A stretch of 64,000 nt of DNA from Fimbriimonadaceae bacterium (GTDB taxonomy: Bacteria > Armatimonadota > Fimbriimonadia > Fimbriimonadales > Fimbriimonadaceae). This document shows positions 10,701 to 19,046 of this stretch, piece by piece; the stretch's first letter is position 1; the number at the start of each line of letters is the position of its first letter. The notes under the pieces were generated by a model. It was not told the origin of the DNA and made no database searches. It saw only the letters and a list, made by a program, of their open reading frames with translations. The stretch covers positions 1 to 64,000 of the forward strand of contig JADLBH010000033.1 in assembly GCA_020847855.1 (NCBI GenBank), written 5' to 3'. Made by a program: the position numbers and the translations under genes.

Positions 10701-11283
10701 GGTGGGATACGACCTCTACACCCGGTTGATCGAGAGCGAGGTGAACTTCCTCAAGTCCTTCGCCGGCAGTGAGGAACCTGCGCGCTACCAAGATCCGCTC
10801 GAGGGCCTGGACGCGCTGCCCCCGTGCGACCTCCCGGTCGAAGCCTCGATCCCCGAAAGCTACATTCCGGACGAGGGCCAAAGGCTCTATTGGTACCGAG
10901 AGGCGACATCGTGCCGGGAGCGCACCAAGATCGGTAGCCTGGCGGGCGAGATCGAGGATCGCTACGGCCGATTGCCCGTACCTGTCCAGCGCATGTTCGA
11001 CATCCTCTCGCTCCGCTTGCGCAGCGCCGAACTGGGCTTAGTCCGCGTGGCGTCCAAGGGCGACGGGATCACGCTTCACCTGTCCGAGGACCATGGCCTC
11101 TCGCCTCGCGTCTTTTCCATCCTTGCAGAGCGGGAAGGGACGAGATATGAGTCATCGAAGCTGTCCTTCCGTTACCATGGGGATCCCGTGGCCGCCGCGG
11201 GCAACATGATGGATTCTTTGGCCCAGGCTGTTCTGGACGTCGAGGAACAGCGGGCGTCCCTTGCGCGTTCCGGCACGGAATGA
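7777..11283 (+). CDS. mfd: Transcription-repair coupling factor
   Basis: A 1168-residue SF2 translocase that removes stalled RNA polymerase and recruits UvrA. Order of domains: UvrB-like N-terminal module, RNA-polymerase interaction domain around residues 470-560 (GDFVVHIHYGVGVYRGL), RecG-like helicase with Walker A CGDVGFGKTEVALRAA, DEEQ box VDEEQKFGVKQKE, LSATPIPRTLNMAL, motif VI RGRVGRSDVQAYSYFLY, and the C-terminal TRCF domain. Length is normal. TACACT (7761-7766) ends 10 nt before the ATG. It is monocistronic, with convergent DinB downstream. Confidence 0.97.
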   Translation: MRLAEIVRARPLVDPSHVGQGPLHVASISPEARPWAVANLWHGGHQRIVLVTASHERALQWQARLAVCGVPGDSIVVLPSGHGGLFLDSPPESVAVSDRIGALLRLGAGPALVIATPQSALERLLPYDVLREARVTLQPGPAESPTETMHRLVRLGYERSDPVRLPGQVAARGGVMDVFPTGRERPVRCEWFGDDIESLRDFDPMTQRSLGACSEVTIFTGRETVLPNDRDSVIEMIRQSLDREAGKLSGEAGERLRALIGADLRSLCAGDQFDRVDLYRPWFYPDSGCILDLLVDEGIAILDDPFELGAIAERAEEELNEALKIRVQRGEALQAPAYDYTVPYQRLGHESFLSLNSGATVPEWLDEGTVVRIGAKGIEGYRGQGAALANAIRNWTDADLLVGIATDQPTRATAMLSEVGLHPTADAEPGALVLLEGNPAGGFVCPDSGVALVTDLEVFGVGRLRVAQRKFNEGVPISTVFDLKPGDFVVHIHYGVGVYRGLVVRETDGVKREFLQLDYSPPDRLFVPADQLDRVQKCLSPEDSPPKINRLVGNDWQKTVGKAREDARALARELVRLYAERKAATRPPTGPDTPELIEFEHTFPWAETHSQLEAIESVKRDLEAPFPMDRLVCGDVGFGKTEVALRAAFKVAHAGRQVVVLCPTTILSEQHFRNFAERFAGFPIQLEYLNRFRSAGEKREIVGRVESGEVDVLIGTHALLSQKLKFRDLGLIIVDEEQKFGVKQKEALRQFRASVDYLSLSATPIPRTLNMALMEIRPISLINDPPPGRLAIRSHVRTFSSEVVREAILRELARGGQVYYVYNKVEGIHHVAERVRQLVPTARVAVGHGQMHEKEIEPVMLGFVAGEIDVLVSTTIVENGLDISNANTLIVENCDRFGLSQLYQLRGRVGRSDVQAYSYFLYSGSKTLTEQAIARLQAVQEFGSLGSGYSLAFRDLQIRGAGELLGAKQSGQMSAVGYDLYTRLIESEVNFLKSFAGSEEPARYQDPLEGLDALPPCDLPVEASIPESYIPDEGQRLYWYREATSCRERTKIGSLAGEIEDRYGRLPVPVQRMFDILSLRLRSAELGLVRVASKGDGITLHLSEDHGLSPRVFSILAEREGTRYESSKLSFRYHGDPVAAAGNMMDSLAQAVLDVEEQRASLARSGTE

Positions 11284-11284
11284 A

Positions 11285-11776
11285 CTACCCCGTCGGGAAT
11301 CCAGGGAGGCTGCGATACGTCCAAATCTGGCCGGTGTGGTAGGCACTGTGCTGTGCGATCCGCCAAAGCCCTCCCACACCGGGCACCGTCGGGCCGAGCG
11401 GAGTTTCTAGTGGCTTCTCCAGAATCTCATCGCTGGGATTCTGGAGGATCCTCTCTGCCAAGGGCGAGGTCTCACCCAGAGCCTTTCGAGCGTCCGCCAA
11501 CGAGCACTCGGCAGGCCCGAAAGGGAAAGGGTCGTCCGTGATGAAGGAGGCGCGGACCGAACGGTCAATTCTGGCGTCCCTCTCGGTCGCTTCAGGATCG
11601 AGCCCGAGCAGCCGGGTCGCCATCCAGTGCTCTGCCCCTGCCACGTGGTAGACCATCTCGGCGATCGAGTGTGCGCCAGGGTACGGCCTCCAGGCCGCTT
11701 GCTCCTCGGTCAAGCCCTCGATGGACTGGTCGAGCCGCTCAAGGGTGAACCGCCAAACATCGAACAAGGCATCCAT
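11285..11776 (-). CDS. DinB-family protein (paralogue 2 of 4)
   Basis: A 163-residue DinB-like four-helix protein. The metal-site pattern is clear: LTEEQAAWRPYPGAHSIAEMVYHVAGAEHWM carries the first His cluster and RIAQHSAYHTGQIWTYR the C-terminal H-x3-H. Function is unknown; characterised relatives use thiol cofactors such as bacillithiol or mycothiol. ATG 11776 is preferred over upstream in-frame starts because homology begins at MDALFDVW and TATGGT ends 8 nt upstream on this strand. It is divergent from the nucleotide cyclase. Confidence 0.8.
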   Translation of the reverse strand: MDALFDVWRFTLERLDQSIEGLTEEQAAWRPYPGAHSIAEMVYHVAGAEHWMATRLLGLDPEATERDARIDRSVRASFITDDPFPFGPAECSLADARKALGETSPLAERILQNPSDEILEKPLETPLGPTVPGVGGLWRIAQHSAYHTGQIWTYRSLPGFPTG

Positions 11777-11851
11777 GAACTTTGACCATACCGCAGGCCC
11801 GACCTGCACCCATGGAACGCGCCGACCTCGCCAAGCGTAGGTTCTGTGGCG

Positions 11852-13567
11852 ATGCAGGGAATCCCGGAACTGATCCGCCATCTCGGTTCCAATCCCGAAG
11901 ATCGAGACGCGGCAGAGTTGGCGCGCCGCTTCGGATTGGATCAAGGTGTCGTGGAGCTCGCGATCGAGCGCGCGCCCCTGCCGGACAAGCCTCCGCCCAA
12001 GGAAGCCCCGCCCAAAGTTGCCGCTCCGAACCTCATGGAGAGGTTTTGGAGGTTCTGCACCGAGCGGCCGGGGCTGCTATTGGCCATCGCGACCGTCGTC
12101 TCCTGGGTGTACTACGTGCTGCTCGGCCTTGTCCGCACGAACGTCTCCACCCACTCCATCACCGTCGCCGTGTTCAGCCCGATCTTCTTGCAGTTCTCGC
12201 TCTACGGTGCCATGGTCTATCAACTCCGTTCCTGGAAGTGGACGTTACTGTGCGCACTCCTGCTGCCCGTCGGGCTGGGAGCCTCTGTGGCCGTCCTCAC
12301 TCCGAGCGTCCAGTCGCTTTTTGTCGCGGCGAGCCTGATCGTGACATTCAGCGTGATCGCCACCGTGGTGTACGTACCCTTGGCAACTTTCTCAAGCTAC
12401 CAGCAGGTACGGGCTGTCGAGAGGGCCAAGCGCGCTCGGACGCGGCAGGAGCTGATCGTGCGCCTGCTCGATATCCGAGAACGGCTGGAATCTAGCGGCT
12501 CCGCCATCCTGGAGCGGCCCGCCAACCCGCTCGATTGGGTCCGGGCTCGCCAGTGGATCGTTCTGCCTGTCGCGGCCCTCGTCCTCCGCCTGGTCGGCAC
12601 CTGGACGCTCGTGACGGTGGATCCCGATCGGAGCTTGATCACTGCACAGCAGAACCCTGGGACCGCCCTTTCACCCGCGATGCTCCTGGCCTCGGTGGTG
12701 GCGATGCTCGTGCAAGTCGCCTATTCTGCGTTCGTCTTCTTCGCCGGGTACGTCTCCCGGAGCTTGAAGCTAGCCGTTGCATTCGCCTTGGTCTTCGAGG
12801 TTCTCGGCTACGTACTGCTCTTCGGCCCGCTGCGGTACATGGATCCCGTACGGTTCTTGGGCTCGAACCTTACGGGCCTGGGCTTGAGCGTCGCGCTCTC
12901 GTGCGTGATCGCGATCGCGGGGGCGATGGCGAGCAAGTTCCGGGACCACCTTCAGAACGCAAGGCTCGAACGCGAGAACGACGCCGCAACCCTCACGGCC
13001 GAAATGATCGAGATCGAATGGCTGCTCCGGCCCCAGACCCGTCACGTCTTTGCCATGGTCGTGGATGTTGTGGGGAGCACGGGCATGAAGAGCAAGGCGG
13101 ATCCCTTGGTCGCCGAGGCGACCTTCCGCGAGTATCAGAACCTCCTCTCGCGAATGGCAGAAGGCCACGGAGGAAAAGTTCACGCCACCGCGGGCGATGG
13201 CACCGTCCTGGGCTTCGACGAGTGCGACCAAGCCATGGAGTTCGCTGCCGCGCTGCACCACGCCCTACCCAGCTTCAATTCCTTGACCAACCGCCTTCCC
13301 GACGAGTTTCGGATCCGGATCGGCATCCACCGTGGCGAAGTCACGGGAGATCTCGGTGAAGTCTCCTTCACGAGCGTGATTGACGTCGCGGCCCACATTG
13401 AGGCGTCCGCACCGGTCGGGGGTACTGCGGTCAGCGGCGAGGTCGCGAGCCTCCTGCCCAAGGAAGCAAGCCGGCCGCTAGGGCGCTCAGTGGAAGGTCA
13501 TGAGATCTACATTACGGGACTGACCGGCCCCTCCGAAACGATCACGCCCGCCGAGGCGTCCAAGTAG
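11852..13567 (+). CDS. Membrane class III adenylate/guanylate cyclase
   Basis: A 571-residue protein making a cyclic nucleotide. Residues 60-370 contain about six to eight hydrophobic segments in two blocks (for example LLLAIATVVSWVYYVLLGLV and LSVALSCVIAIAGAMA). A short coiled linker leads to a C-terminal catalytic domain: FAMVVDVVGSTGMKSK (first metal Asp), GGKVHATAGDGTVLGF (second Asp in GDG), and IRIGIHRGEVTGDLG. Base specificity cannot be read with confidence. ATG 11852 is chosen (TAGGTT ends 8 nt upstream) over GTG 11846. A secreted-protein gene follows after 2 nt, and a cyclic-nucleotide-binding protein lies 3 kb downstream. Confidence 0.88.
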   Translation: MQGIPELIRHLGSNPEDRDAAELARRFGLDQGVVELAIERAPLPDKPPPKEAPPKVAAPNLMERFWRFCTERPGLLLAIATVVSWVYYVLLGLVRTNVSTHSITVAVFSPIFLQFSLYGAMVYQLRSWKWTLLCALLLPVGLGASVAVLTPSVQSLFVAASLIVTFSVIATVVYVPLATFSSYQQVRAVERAKRARTRQELIVRLLDIRERLESSGSAILERPANPLDWVRARQWIVLPVAALVLRLVGTWTLVTVDPDRSLITAQQNPGTALSPAMLLASVVAMLVQVAYSAFVFFAGYVSRSLKLAVAFALVFEVLGYVLLFGPLRYMDPVRFLGSNLTGLGLSVALSCVIAIAGAMASKFRDHLQNARLERENDAATLTAEMIEIEWLLRPQTRHVFAMVVDVVGSTGMKSKADPLVAEATFREYQNLLSRMAEGHGGKVHATAGDGTVLGFDECDQAMEFAAALHHALPSFNSLTNRLPDEFRIRIGIHRGEVTGDLGEVSFTSVIDVAAHIEASAPVGGTAVSGEVASLLPKEASRPLGRSVEGHEIYITGLTGPSETITPAEASK

Positions 13568-13569
13568 GC

Positions 13570-14235
13570 GTGCAATCGCTCTTCTTCCTGCTCCTGCTCG
13601 CTGGGCAACCCGGTCAAGAAGCGGCAGACCTCACCCTTCACCGAGTAGAAGGCTCCCTCGGTACGTATCGCTTCGAGCTCGCGGACTCCGACCCTCGAAG
13701 CGGGGTGAAGATCGAGGCGACCTACACCGCCGACTACAAGGGCGACGGCAAAGTCGCGTTCGAGCCCAAGGGGTTCGAGATGCTCTTGGCCGGGGAGCCG
13801 AACGACGCACAGCCGTTCCAGCCCACCGTCATGAAGACGGACGAGCACGGACTGCCCCTCGAGCCCGACGTCGCAGGGATGCAACTCATTTTCGTGATCC
13901 ATCAATTGGGGGGATACCTTCCCAACCAAAAGGTGGAGAAGGACGAGAGGTTCGACGTCAACTTCCAGCACGGGGACTCGAAGCTGAAGGGCGAAGGGAG
14001 GTTCTTGGGATACGAGGACGTCGGGGGAACGAAGCTCGCCCGCCTCAAGCTCACCGGCCGCTATACCGCGGTGCTTGCCATGCCCAGCCTCGACCTGGAC
14101 CTCGACTCCTGGTTCGACCCTAGCCTCCACCGCGTCACCAGGGTCAAGGGCAAGCTGCACTCCATCGTGGATCGAAAAGGGGAGACGAAGCGGTACCCGA
14201 TCGAGGTCAGCATCGAACCGTCCACCGGCACGTAG
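13570..14235 (+). CDS. Secreted protein of unknown function
   Basis: A 221-residue protein starting with GTG 13570, only 2 nt after the cyclase stop, so the two are probably co-transcribed. The N terminus (MQSLFFLLLLAGQPGQEA) is a short signal peptide. The remainder is beta-rich (VKIEATYTADYKGDGKVAFEPKGFEMLL, KGEGRFLGYEDVGGTKLARLKLTGRYTAVL) and ends in a basic strand (KGKLHSIVDRKGETKRY). It resembles no family I can name; a lipocalin-like or envelope-binding role is only a guess. Confidence 0.7.
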   Translation: MQSLFFLLLLAGQPGQEAADLTLHRVEGSLGTYRFELADSDPRSGVKIEATYTADYKGDGKVAFEPKGFEMLLAGEPNDAQPFQPTVMKTDEHGLPLEPDVAGMQLIFVIHQLGGYLPNQKVEKDERFDVNFQHGDSKLKGEGRFLGYEDVGGTKLARLKLTGRYTAVLAMPSLDLDLDSWFDPSLHRVTRVKGKLHSIVDRKGETKRYPIEVSIEPSTGT

Positions 14236-14237
14236 GA

Positions 14238-14243
14238 CATACT
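14238..14243 (+). promoter_or_regulatory. -10 box (CATACT) of the S9 peptidase gene
   Basis: CATACT ends 7 nt before ATG 14251 with no Shine-Dalgarno: a leaderless-type arrangement. Confidence 0.4.
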
Positions 14244-14250
14244 GGGGTTC

Positions 14251-16602
14251 ATGCGCCTTTCCGTGCTTGGACTCGCTGTTTTCTCCGCTTGCGCGTTTGG
14301 TCAACCCTGGGTACCGGACGATCACGGCACGCTGAAGTTCGACGACCTCTTCCCGCGCAGGTCGTTCTTCGGTGCCTCGGCGCGCGGGGCGAGTTGGAGC
14401 CACGACGATCGCTTCGTGGCGTATCTTTGGAACCCTTATGGCACCCGCGGCTCCGATCTCTGGCTCCTCGACACGAAGACTGGAAAGAGCCGCGCACTCA
14501 CCTCGATTGACGTGATGGGGGAGTTCGATCCAGATGCGGTTCGGGCCAAAGGCCGCTACGCGAAGGAGGACTCCGAGCTCGACGAGCGAGAGAAGTTGAG
14601 CCTACAGGACTATCGCAAGGACCAAGTGAAGCGGCGAAAGGAGCGCGAAGGTCGAAACCGGCCCGAGCCGAGCTACCCTGGCATCAGCGACTTTCATTGG
14701 TCAAGCGAGGGCCATCGAATGCTCCTGGTGTACCGAGGCGACCTCTATCTTTGGGCGGAAGGCAACGACAAGCTACAACGCTTGACCCGAACTCGCGACC
14801 AAGAGTCGGACCCACGCTGGGTGAAAGGCGACAAGCAGTTCACCTTCCGCAGGGGCACGGGCATCTACCGCATGTCACTCGACAGCTCCACGATCGAGCA
14901 GCTCGATCCTCAACTGCCGAACAACATGCCAATCTTTGGCTATAGCCTCTCCCCGGACGGAACCCGCATGATGTTGCTCACGGGCCGGTCTACCGGCGAG
15001 TACCGCCAGATCGAATGGATCAGCTATCGCGGCCGTTTCGCCCAAGTGCAACGGTCGAGCCAGTTTTGGGGCACTCCCGACGAAAAGATCCAGGAGGAGC
15101 GGTTCCTTTACCTCTTCGACCTGACCAAGGACGACCCCGAGACGAACAAGCCTTGGGAGGTTTGGTCCTGGAAGAGCTCGGGCGACGAGATCAAAGGTGT
15201 CAGCACGAGCGAGACGCCCTGGTCCCCGGATGGGAAGTCGTTCGTATTCGCGGCCTATAGCAACCTCTCGCGCGAGGTCGAGATCAACGTGGCCGACTTG
15301 GCCGCAAAGAACGTCAAGTCGGTCTACAAAAGCAAGTTCTTGGGCGAGGACGACGGCGCGAGTGCATCGGAACCCAGGTTCACCCCGGACGGAGCCAGCA
15401 TCCTTTGCCTCATGGAGACGACCGGATACCGGCTCCCCTGGCTCATTGATCCCGTGACCGGGAGCGGCAAGGCCCTCGTTCAAGGCGAGTTCAACGCGCA
15501 GCCGGTCCAGTTGAGCGAGGATGGCAAGACCCTGGTCGTGCGCTCCACCGCCCTGCATCCCGCGAGGCAGCAGCTCTACAAGGTGGACATGGCTTCCGGG
15601 TCCTTCCAACGCTGGACGAGCCAGGAAGGAAACTACGACAACCCCGTTCCCTCGCACTCGTGCCGCACCGCACTCGTCCACTTTGCGAACTGGTCAAGCC
15701 CGACCGAGACATACCTCGTCGGCGACGGGGAGAAGCGGATCACGGACTCCCACCGCCCCGGCGCCTTCGCCAAGGTCAACCAGATCAAGCCAACCCTGGT
15801 CTCCTTCAAGAACCGGCACGGACAGAGCGTCTACGGCTACGTCTTCCTGCCACCAGGATACGACAAGTCGCAACAGCGGCCCTGTATGGTCTACACCTAC
15901 GGGGGCCCGCTGGGCGAAGGGAACTCCGTGAGCGACGGTAGCTTCAATTCCACGGGCTACCTCTTCAACATGTATCTCGCCCAGGAGTACGGTTTCGTGA
16001 CCGCTACCTTCGACCCCCGAGGATCATCGGGCTATGGCGCGGCCTTCGTCCGGGCCAGCTTCGGTGCCGTAGGCGAGCCCCAGACTGAGGACCTCGTGGA
16101 CGCCGCCAAATGGCTCCAAGCCGAGTACAACGTGGACCCCAAGAAGATGGCCTTGAACGGGTGGTCGTTCGGCGGTTGGCAAACCCAACACGTGCTCTAC
16201 CATCAGCCGGGCGTCTACACGCTGGGAATCGCGGGCGCAGGCCCGACGGAGTGGCAGAACTACAACCAAGGCTATGTACAGGAGACGATCGGCATCCAGC
16301 CCGAGGGCAAGATCGAGGACCTTGACAAGTTCTCGCTCACCAAGGTCGCGATGAACCTGAAGGACCCCCTCATGCTCCTGCACGGCATGGAGGACTCCAA
16401 CGTTCTCTTCCAGCACACGATCGCCGTCTACCGAGTTCTCTGCCAATATGGCCTCGCGCCGCTTGTCGAGCTCGTGGTGGATCCGACGGGCAACCACGGC
16501 CTCGGGGGCGACATTGACCGCCGGGACACGCTGGCCCTCTACCTCCGATTCATCCAGACACACTGGGGAGAGCGGCCTTATGTCGCAGGGGGCCAGCCCT
16601 AG
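14251..16602 (+). CDS. Secreted S9-family serine peptidase (DPP-IV/acylaminoacyl type)
   Basis: A 783-residue prolyl-oligopeptidase-clan enzyme. A signal peptide (MRLSVLGLAVFSACAFG) is followed by a beta-propeller domain (repeated SPDGT/WSPDGK/FTPDGA motifs, residues about 40-500) and a C-terminal alpha/beta hydrolase. The nucleophile is S639 in GWSFGGW, the acid D715 in HGMEDSN and the histidine H749 in TGNHGL. The oxyanion segment is YTYGGPLGEG. Such enzymes cleave dipeptides or blocked residues from peptides outside the cytoplasm. A charged insert around 105-130 (KDQVKRRKEREGRNRPEP) sits inside the propeller. Confidence 0.9.
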   Translation: MRLSVLGLAVFSACAFGQPWVPDDHGTLKFDDLFPRRSFFGASARGASWSHDDRFVAYLWNPYGTRGSDLWLLDTKTGKSRALTSIDVMGEFDPDAVRAKGRYAKEDSELDEREKLSLQDYRKDQVKRRKEREGRNRPEPSYPGISDFHWSSEGHRMLLVYRGDLYLWAEGNDKLQRLTRTRDQESDPRWVKGDKQFTFRRGTGIYRMSLDSSTIEQLDPQLPNNMPIFGYSLSPDGTRMMLLTGRSTGEYRQIEWISYRGRFAQVQRSSQFWGTPDEKIQEERFLYLFDLTKDDPETNKPWEVWSWKSSGDEIKGVSTSETPWSPDGKSFVFAAYSNLSREVEINVADLAAKNVKSVYKSKFLGEDDGASASEPRFTPDGASILCLMETTGYRLPWLIDPVTGSGKALVQGEFNAQPVQLSEDGKTLVVRSTALHPARQQLYKVDMASGSFQRWTSQEGNYDNPVPSHSCRTALVHFANWSSPTETYLVGDGEKRITDSHRPGAFAKVNQIKPTLVSFKNRHGQSVYGYVFLPPGYDKSQQRPCMVYTYGGPLGEGNSVSDGSFNSTGYLFNMYLAQEYGFVTATFDPRGSSGYGAAFVRASFGAVGEPQTEDLVDAAKWLQAEYNVDPKKMALNGWSFGGWQTQHVLYHQPGVYTLGIAGAGPTEWQNYNQGYVQETIGIQPEGKIEDLDKFSLTKVAMNLKDPLMLLHGMEDSNVLFQHTIAVYRVLCQYGLAPLVELVVDPTGNHGLGGDIDRRDTLALYLRFIQTHWGERPYVAGGQP

Positions 16603-16616
16603 GCCCACTGCCTAGG
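16598..16616 (+). terminator. Small hairpin overlapping the S9 peptidase stop codon
   Basis: CCTAGGC-CCACT-GCCTAGG, a perfect 7-bp stem that includes the TAG stop (16600-16602). It has no T-run; a weak candidate terminator. Confidence 0.3.
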
Positions 16617-16644
16617 ACGACGCATCGTAGCAGCGGCTGGAAGC

Positions 16645-17142
16645 GTGATCTCTAGCGAAATGGGAACCATGACGGCGGAAAACCTGGAAGCGCTTGGGAA
16701 GTGCTACCTCATGAGCGGGCTCAGCCCCGAAGCCGTGACCGATGTCGCCGGGATCGCCGAGTGCGGCACCATGCTGGCCGGAGAGTCCCTCACCGAGGCG
16801 GGGCAGCGCGGATGCGACCTGTTCGTGATCTTGGAAGGCAAGGTCGTGATCAACACAAAGGGTGGGGACAAGCTCGCCGATGCCGGGCCCGGCTCCGTGG
16901 TCGGCGAGATCGCGCTCGTGGACGACCAGCCTCGATCTGCGACCGTGGTTTGCGCCGGCCTCGTACGGTACGCCCGATTCCCGGCCAAGGAACTTCGCGC
17001 CTACATGGCGAAGAACAGGGAGACCGGTTTTGCGATGCTCGCCAACCTTTCGAGGGTGCTCTCCATGCGCCTGCGGCAAACGGACCACGCCCTCGACCTC
17101 CTTCACGACAAGACCCGCGACCCCTGGGAGCACTCGTGTTGA
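16645..17142 (+). CDS. Cyclic-nucleotide-binding domain protein
   Basis: A single cNMP-binding beta-roll of at most 165 residues. It reads LMSGLSPEAVTDVAGIAE, then GCDLFVILEGKVVIN, then the phosphate-binding cassette region GSVVGEIALVDDQPRSATVVCAG (the G-E-x-A-L-x-D-x-x-P-R-S-A pattern), followed by a C-terminal helix. There is no helix-turn-helix after the sensor, so it is not a CRP-type activator; it may be a regulatory subunit. The start could be GTG 16645, ATG 16660 or ATG 16669. With the cyclase at 11852 it suggests a local cAMP/cGMP circuit. Confidence 0.8.
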   Translation: MISSEMGTMTAENLEALGKCYLMSGLSPEAVTDVAGIAECGTMLAGESLTEAGQRGCDLFVILEGKVVINTKGGDKLADAGPGSVVGEIALVDDQPRSATVVCAGLVRYARFPAKELRAYMAKNRETGFAMLANLSRVLSMRLRQTDHALDLLHDKTRDPWEHSC

Positions 17143-17253
17143 GGAAAAGCTGGGGACTACTTTGGGCAAAGTCCGTGGGGAACTCAGCCGAAGAGTCATG
17201 ACGTATTGCGACATATCCGCGCTCGCGCACGTCCATGGGGAGTAGAGGCCGCA

Positions 17254-17619
17254 ATGGTTCGCATCGTTGGAGTGCAAAGATCGGAAGACATCCATCGCGA
17301 GTTCGTGCTCCTTCAAAACCAGGGCTCGCTCCGTGCAAACTTGCGAGGCCTGACCCTCTTGGCCGGATGTACGGTCGGTGCCGATCAGCCCGTCCTCTAC
17401 GTGTTTCCCGATGACGTGGACGTGGCCCCAGGGAACTTCGTGCTCTTGAAGACCTCGGTCTGCCCCGGCACATGGTGCCTGACGAGAGACGGCCAGCGCG
17501 TCTTCTACACCGGCATGGGAAAGAGCGAGCCGTTCTGGTCCTGTTGGAAAGGCGAGGTTCACTTGCTCGGCATACAGCACACGTTCTGCGAGCGCACCGC
17601 GGAGTCCGTTCTGGTCTAG
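17254..17619 (+). CDS. Small lamin-tail-domain-like protein
   Basis: A 121-residue protein whose N-terminal half (IVGVQRSEDIHREFVLLQNQGSLRANLRGLTLL) matches the pattern of the lamin-tail (LTD) fold: E-F-V-x-L-x-N-x-G, then a predicted strand. The rest (VLYVFPDDVDVAPGNFVLLKTS, then TRDGQRVFYTGMG) fits an Ig-like sandwich. No signal peptide is seen. Function unknown. ATG 17254 is preferred over TTG 17206 because the fold begins directly after it. The TAG stop interlocks with the pth stop in CTAG. Confidence 0.6.
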   Translation: MVRIVGVQRSEDIHREFVLLQNQGSLRANLRGLTLLAGCTVGADQPVLYVFPDDVDVAPGNFVLLKTSVCPGTWCLTRDGQRVFYTGMGKSEPFWSCWKGEVHLLGIQHTFCERTAESVLV

Positions 17620-18203
17620 CCGCTGTTCACGAACGCCATTGCTCGATCCAGACCTTCGGTCACGAACAGTTCTGCGGCTTGGCGCGTGCGGTCTAATACT
17701 GCCTCGATCACTTCCGACTCCTCCCGGCTAAAGCGGCCGAGCACGTGCTCCACGCCCGCAGCGGGCGGCTTGCCGATTCCGATCCGAATCCTTGCATACT
17801 CGTTGGTTCCCATTGCGGCGATGATGGAACGGTGGCCGTTGTGGCCCGCCGCCCCGCCTTTCGGCTTCATGGAGACGCGGCCAGGTTCCAGATCTAGTTC
17901 GTCTGCGATCACGAGCAAGGCGGATGCGTCGAGGCCCATGGCTCGCAAGAGCTGGGCGATCGGCCCTCCGCTGCGGTTCATAAAAGTCACCGGCTTTGCG
18001 AGGACGACCTCGCGGTTCCCGATCGTGCCTTGTCCATATCGGGAGCCGTGCTTCAGGGTGGCTAGCCTGATCCCATGTTGTTCCGCCAAGCGGTCCACGA
18101 CCTCGAAGCCGACATTGTGCCGTGTGCCGCGATACTCCGATCCGGGGTTGCCGAGCCCGACCACGAGGAACTCGGGTGGAGCAGTGGGCTTTCGGCGAAA
18201 CAA
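17616..18203 (-). CDS. pth: Peptidyl-tRNA hydrolase
   Basis: A 195-residue Pth that recycles peptidyl-tRNA released from stalled ribosomes. Signatures: LVVGLGNPGSEYRGTRHNVGFEVVDRLA (catalytic His in RHN), LAKPVTFMNRSGGP, VIADELDLEPGRV (catalytic Asp) and PKGGAAGHNGHRSI. Length is normal. It is the last gene of a minus-strand run beginning at dCMP deaminase; the preceding uppP stop lies 3 nt upstream of its ATG. Confidence 0.95.
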   Translation of the reverse strand: MFRRKPTAPPEFLVVGLGNPGSEYRGTRHNVGFEVVDRLAEQHGIRLATLKHGSRYGQGTIGNREVVLAKPVTFMNRSGGPIAQLLRAMGLDASALLVIADELDLEPGRVSMKPKGGAAGHNGHRSIIAAMGTNEYARIRIGIGKPPAAGVEHVLGRFSREESEVIEAVLDRTRQAAELFVTEGLDRAMAFVNSG

Positions 18204-18206
18204 GGG

Positions 18207-19046
18207 CTACTTCCCCGCCATCCCGATGAACGGATCGAGCCGACCGGTGAGCACGAAGGCGAGAAGCAACCCGCCGAGCACGATGCGATAGACGACGAAC
18301 GGCACGAGGCCGCGAGTCTGGATGAGCTTGAGCAAGAACGAGATCGCTAGCCACCCGCTGGCGAAGGCGAACAGGTTAGCGACCAACATCGGCACGAGCA
18401 ACGATCCCGTGACGAGCTCGCCCGCATGCTCCTTCAAGCTGAAGATCGCGGCCGCGACGATGGCGGGCACGGAGAGTAGGAACGAGTATCGAGCCGCCGC
18501 CGACCTCTCCATCCCCGCGAAGAGCGCACCCGTGATCGTGCTCCCGCTCCGACTCGCGCCGGGTATCAAGGCGAGCGCCTGCCAGAGGCCGACCCAGAGG
18601 CCGTCCCGAACCGTGAGCTTTTCGAGGGAACGGCCCTGCCGACCGACCCGCTCGGCCACGCCCATCAGGATGCCGAAAACGATCAGGGCGCAGGCCACGA
18701 CCACAAGAGACCGGAGCTCGTTCTCGATCCACCTTTTGGTGAGGAGCCCGATCCCCACGATGGGCAAGGTCCCCACCGCAATCCCCCATCCCAGACGCCA
18801 CTCGGGCAGTTGGCGCGCTGCTGGCTTACCGAACCCAGCCGCCCATTTCGAGGCAATCCCAATCAAATCCTTCCGGAAGAAGAGGATGACCGCGACCGTG
18901 GTCCCGATCTGGATGGCCGCCGTGAAGGCGGCCCCCGGATCTTCCCAACCCAGGACCGCCGGCAAGACCCGGATGTGCGCCGTGCTGCTGACCGGGAGAA
19001 ACTCCGTCAAGCCTTGCACGATGCCGAGGACGACCGCTTCGATCAG
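18207..19046 (-). CDS. uppP: Undecaprenyl-diphosphatase, probable CTG start
   Basis: An integral membrane phosphatase recycling undecaprenyl pyrophosphate for cell-wall and polysaccharide synthesis. GLTEFLPVSSTAH and GASRSGST are the UppP catalytic motifs, and about seven transmembrane segments are visible. The first ATG/GTG/TTG in frame is GTG 19019, which cuts off the conserved EAVVLGIV segment. Upstream codons contain no ATG, GTG or TTG. The best start is CTG 19046, which overlaps the wecB stop as CTGA and yields MIEAVVLGIVQGLTEF, 279 residues, the family's usual N terminus. Confidence 0.85.
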   Translation of the reverse strand: MIEAVVLGIVQGLTEFLPVSSTAHIRVLPAVLGWEDPGAAFTAAIQIGTTVAVILFFRKDLIGIASKWAAGFGKPAARQLPEWRLGWGIAVGTLPIVGIGLLTKRWIENELRSLVVVACALIVFGILMGVAERVGRQGRSLEKLTVRDGLWVGLWQALALIPGASRSGSTITGALFAGMERSAAARYSFLLSVPAIVAAAIFSLKEHAGELVTGSLLVPMLVANLFAFASGWLAISFLLKLIQTRGLVPFVVYRIVLGGLLLAFVLTGRLDPFIGMAGK

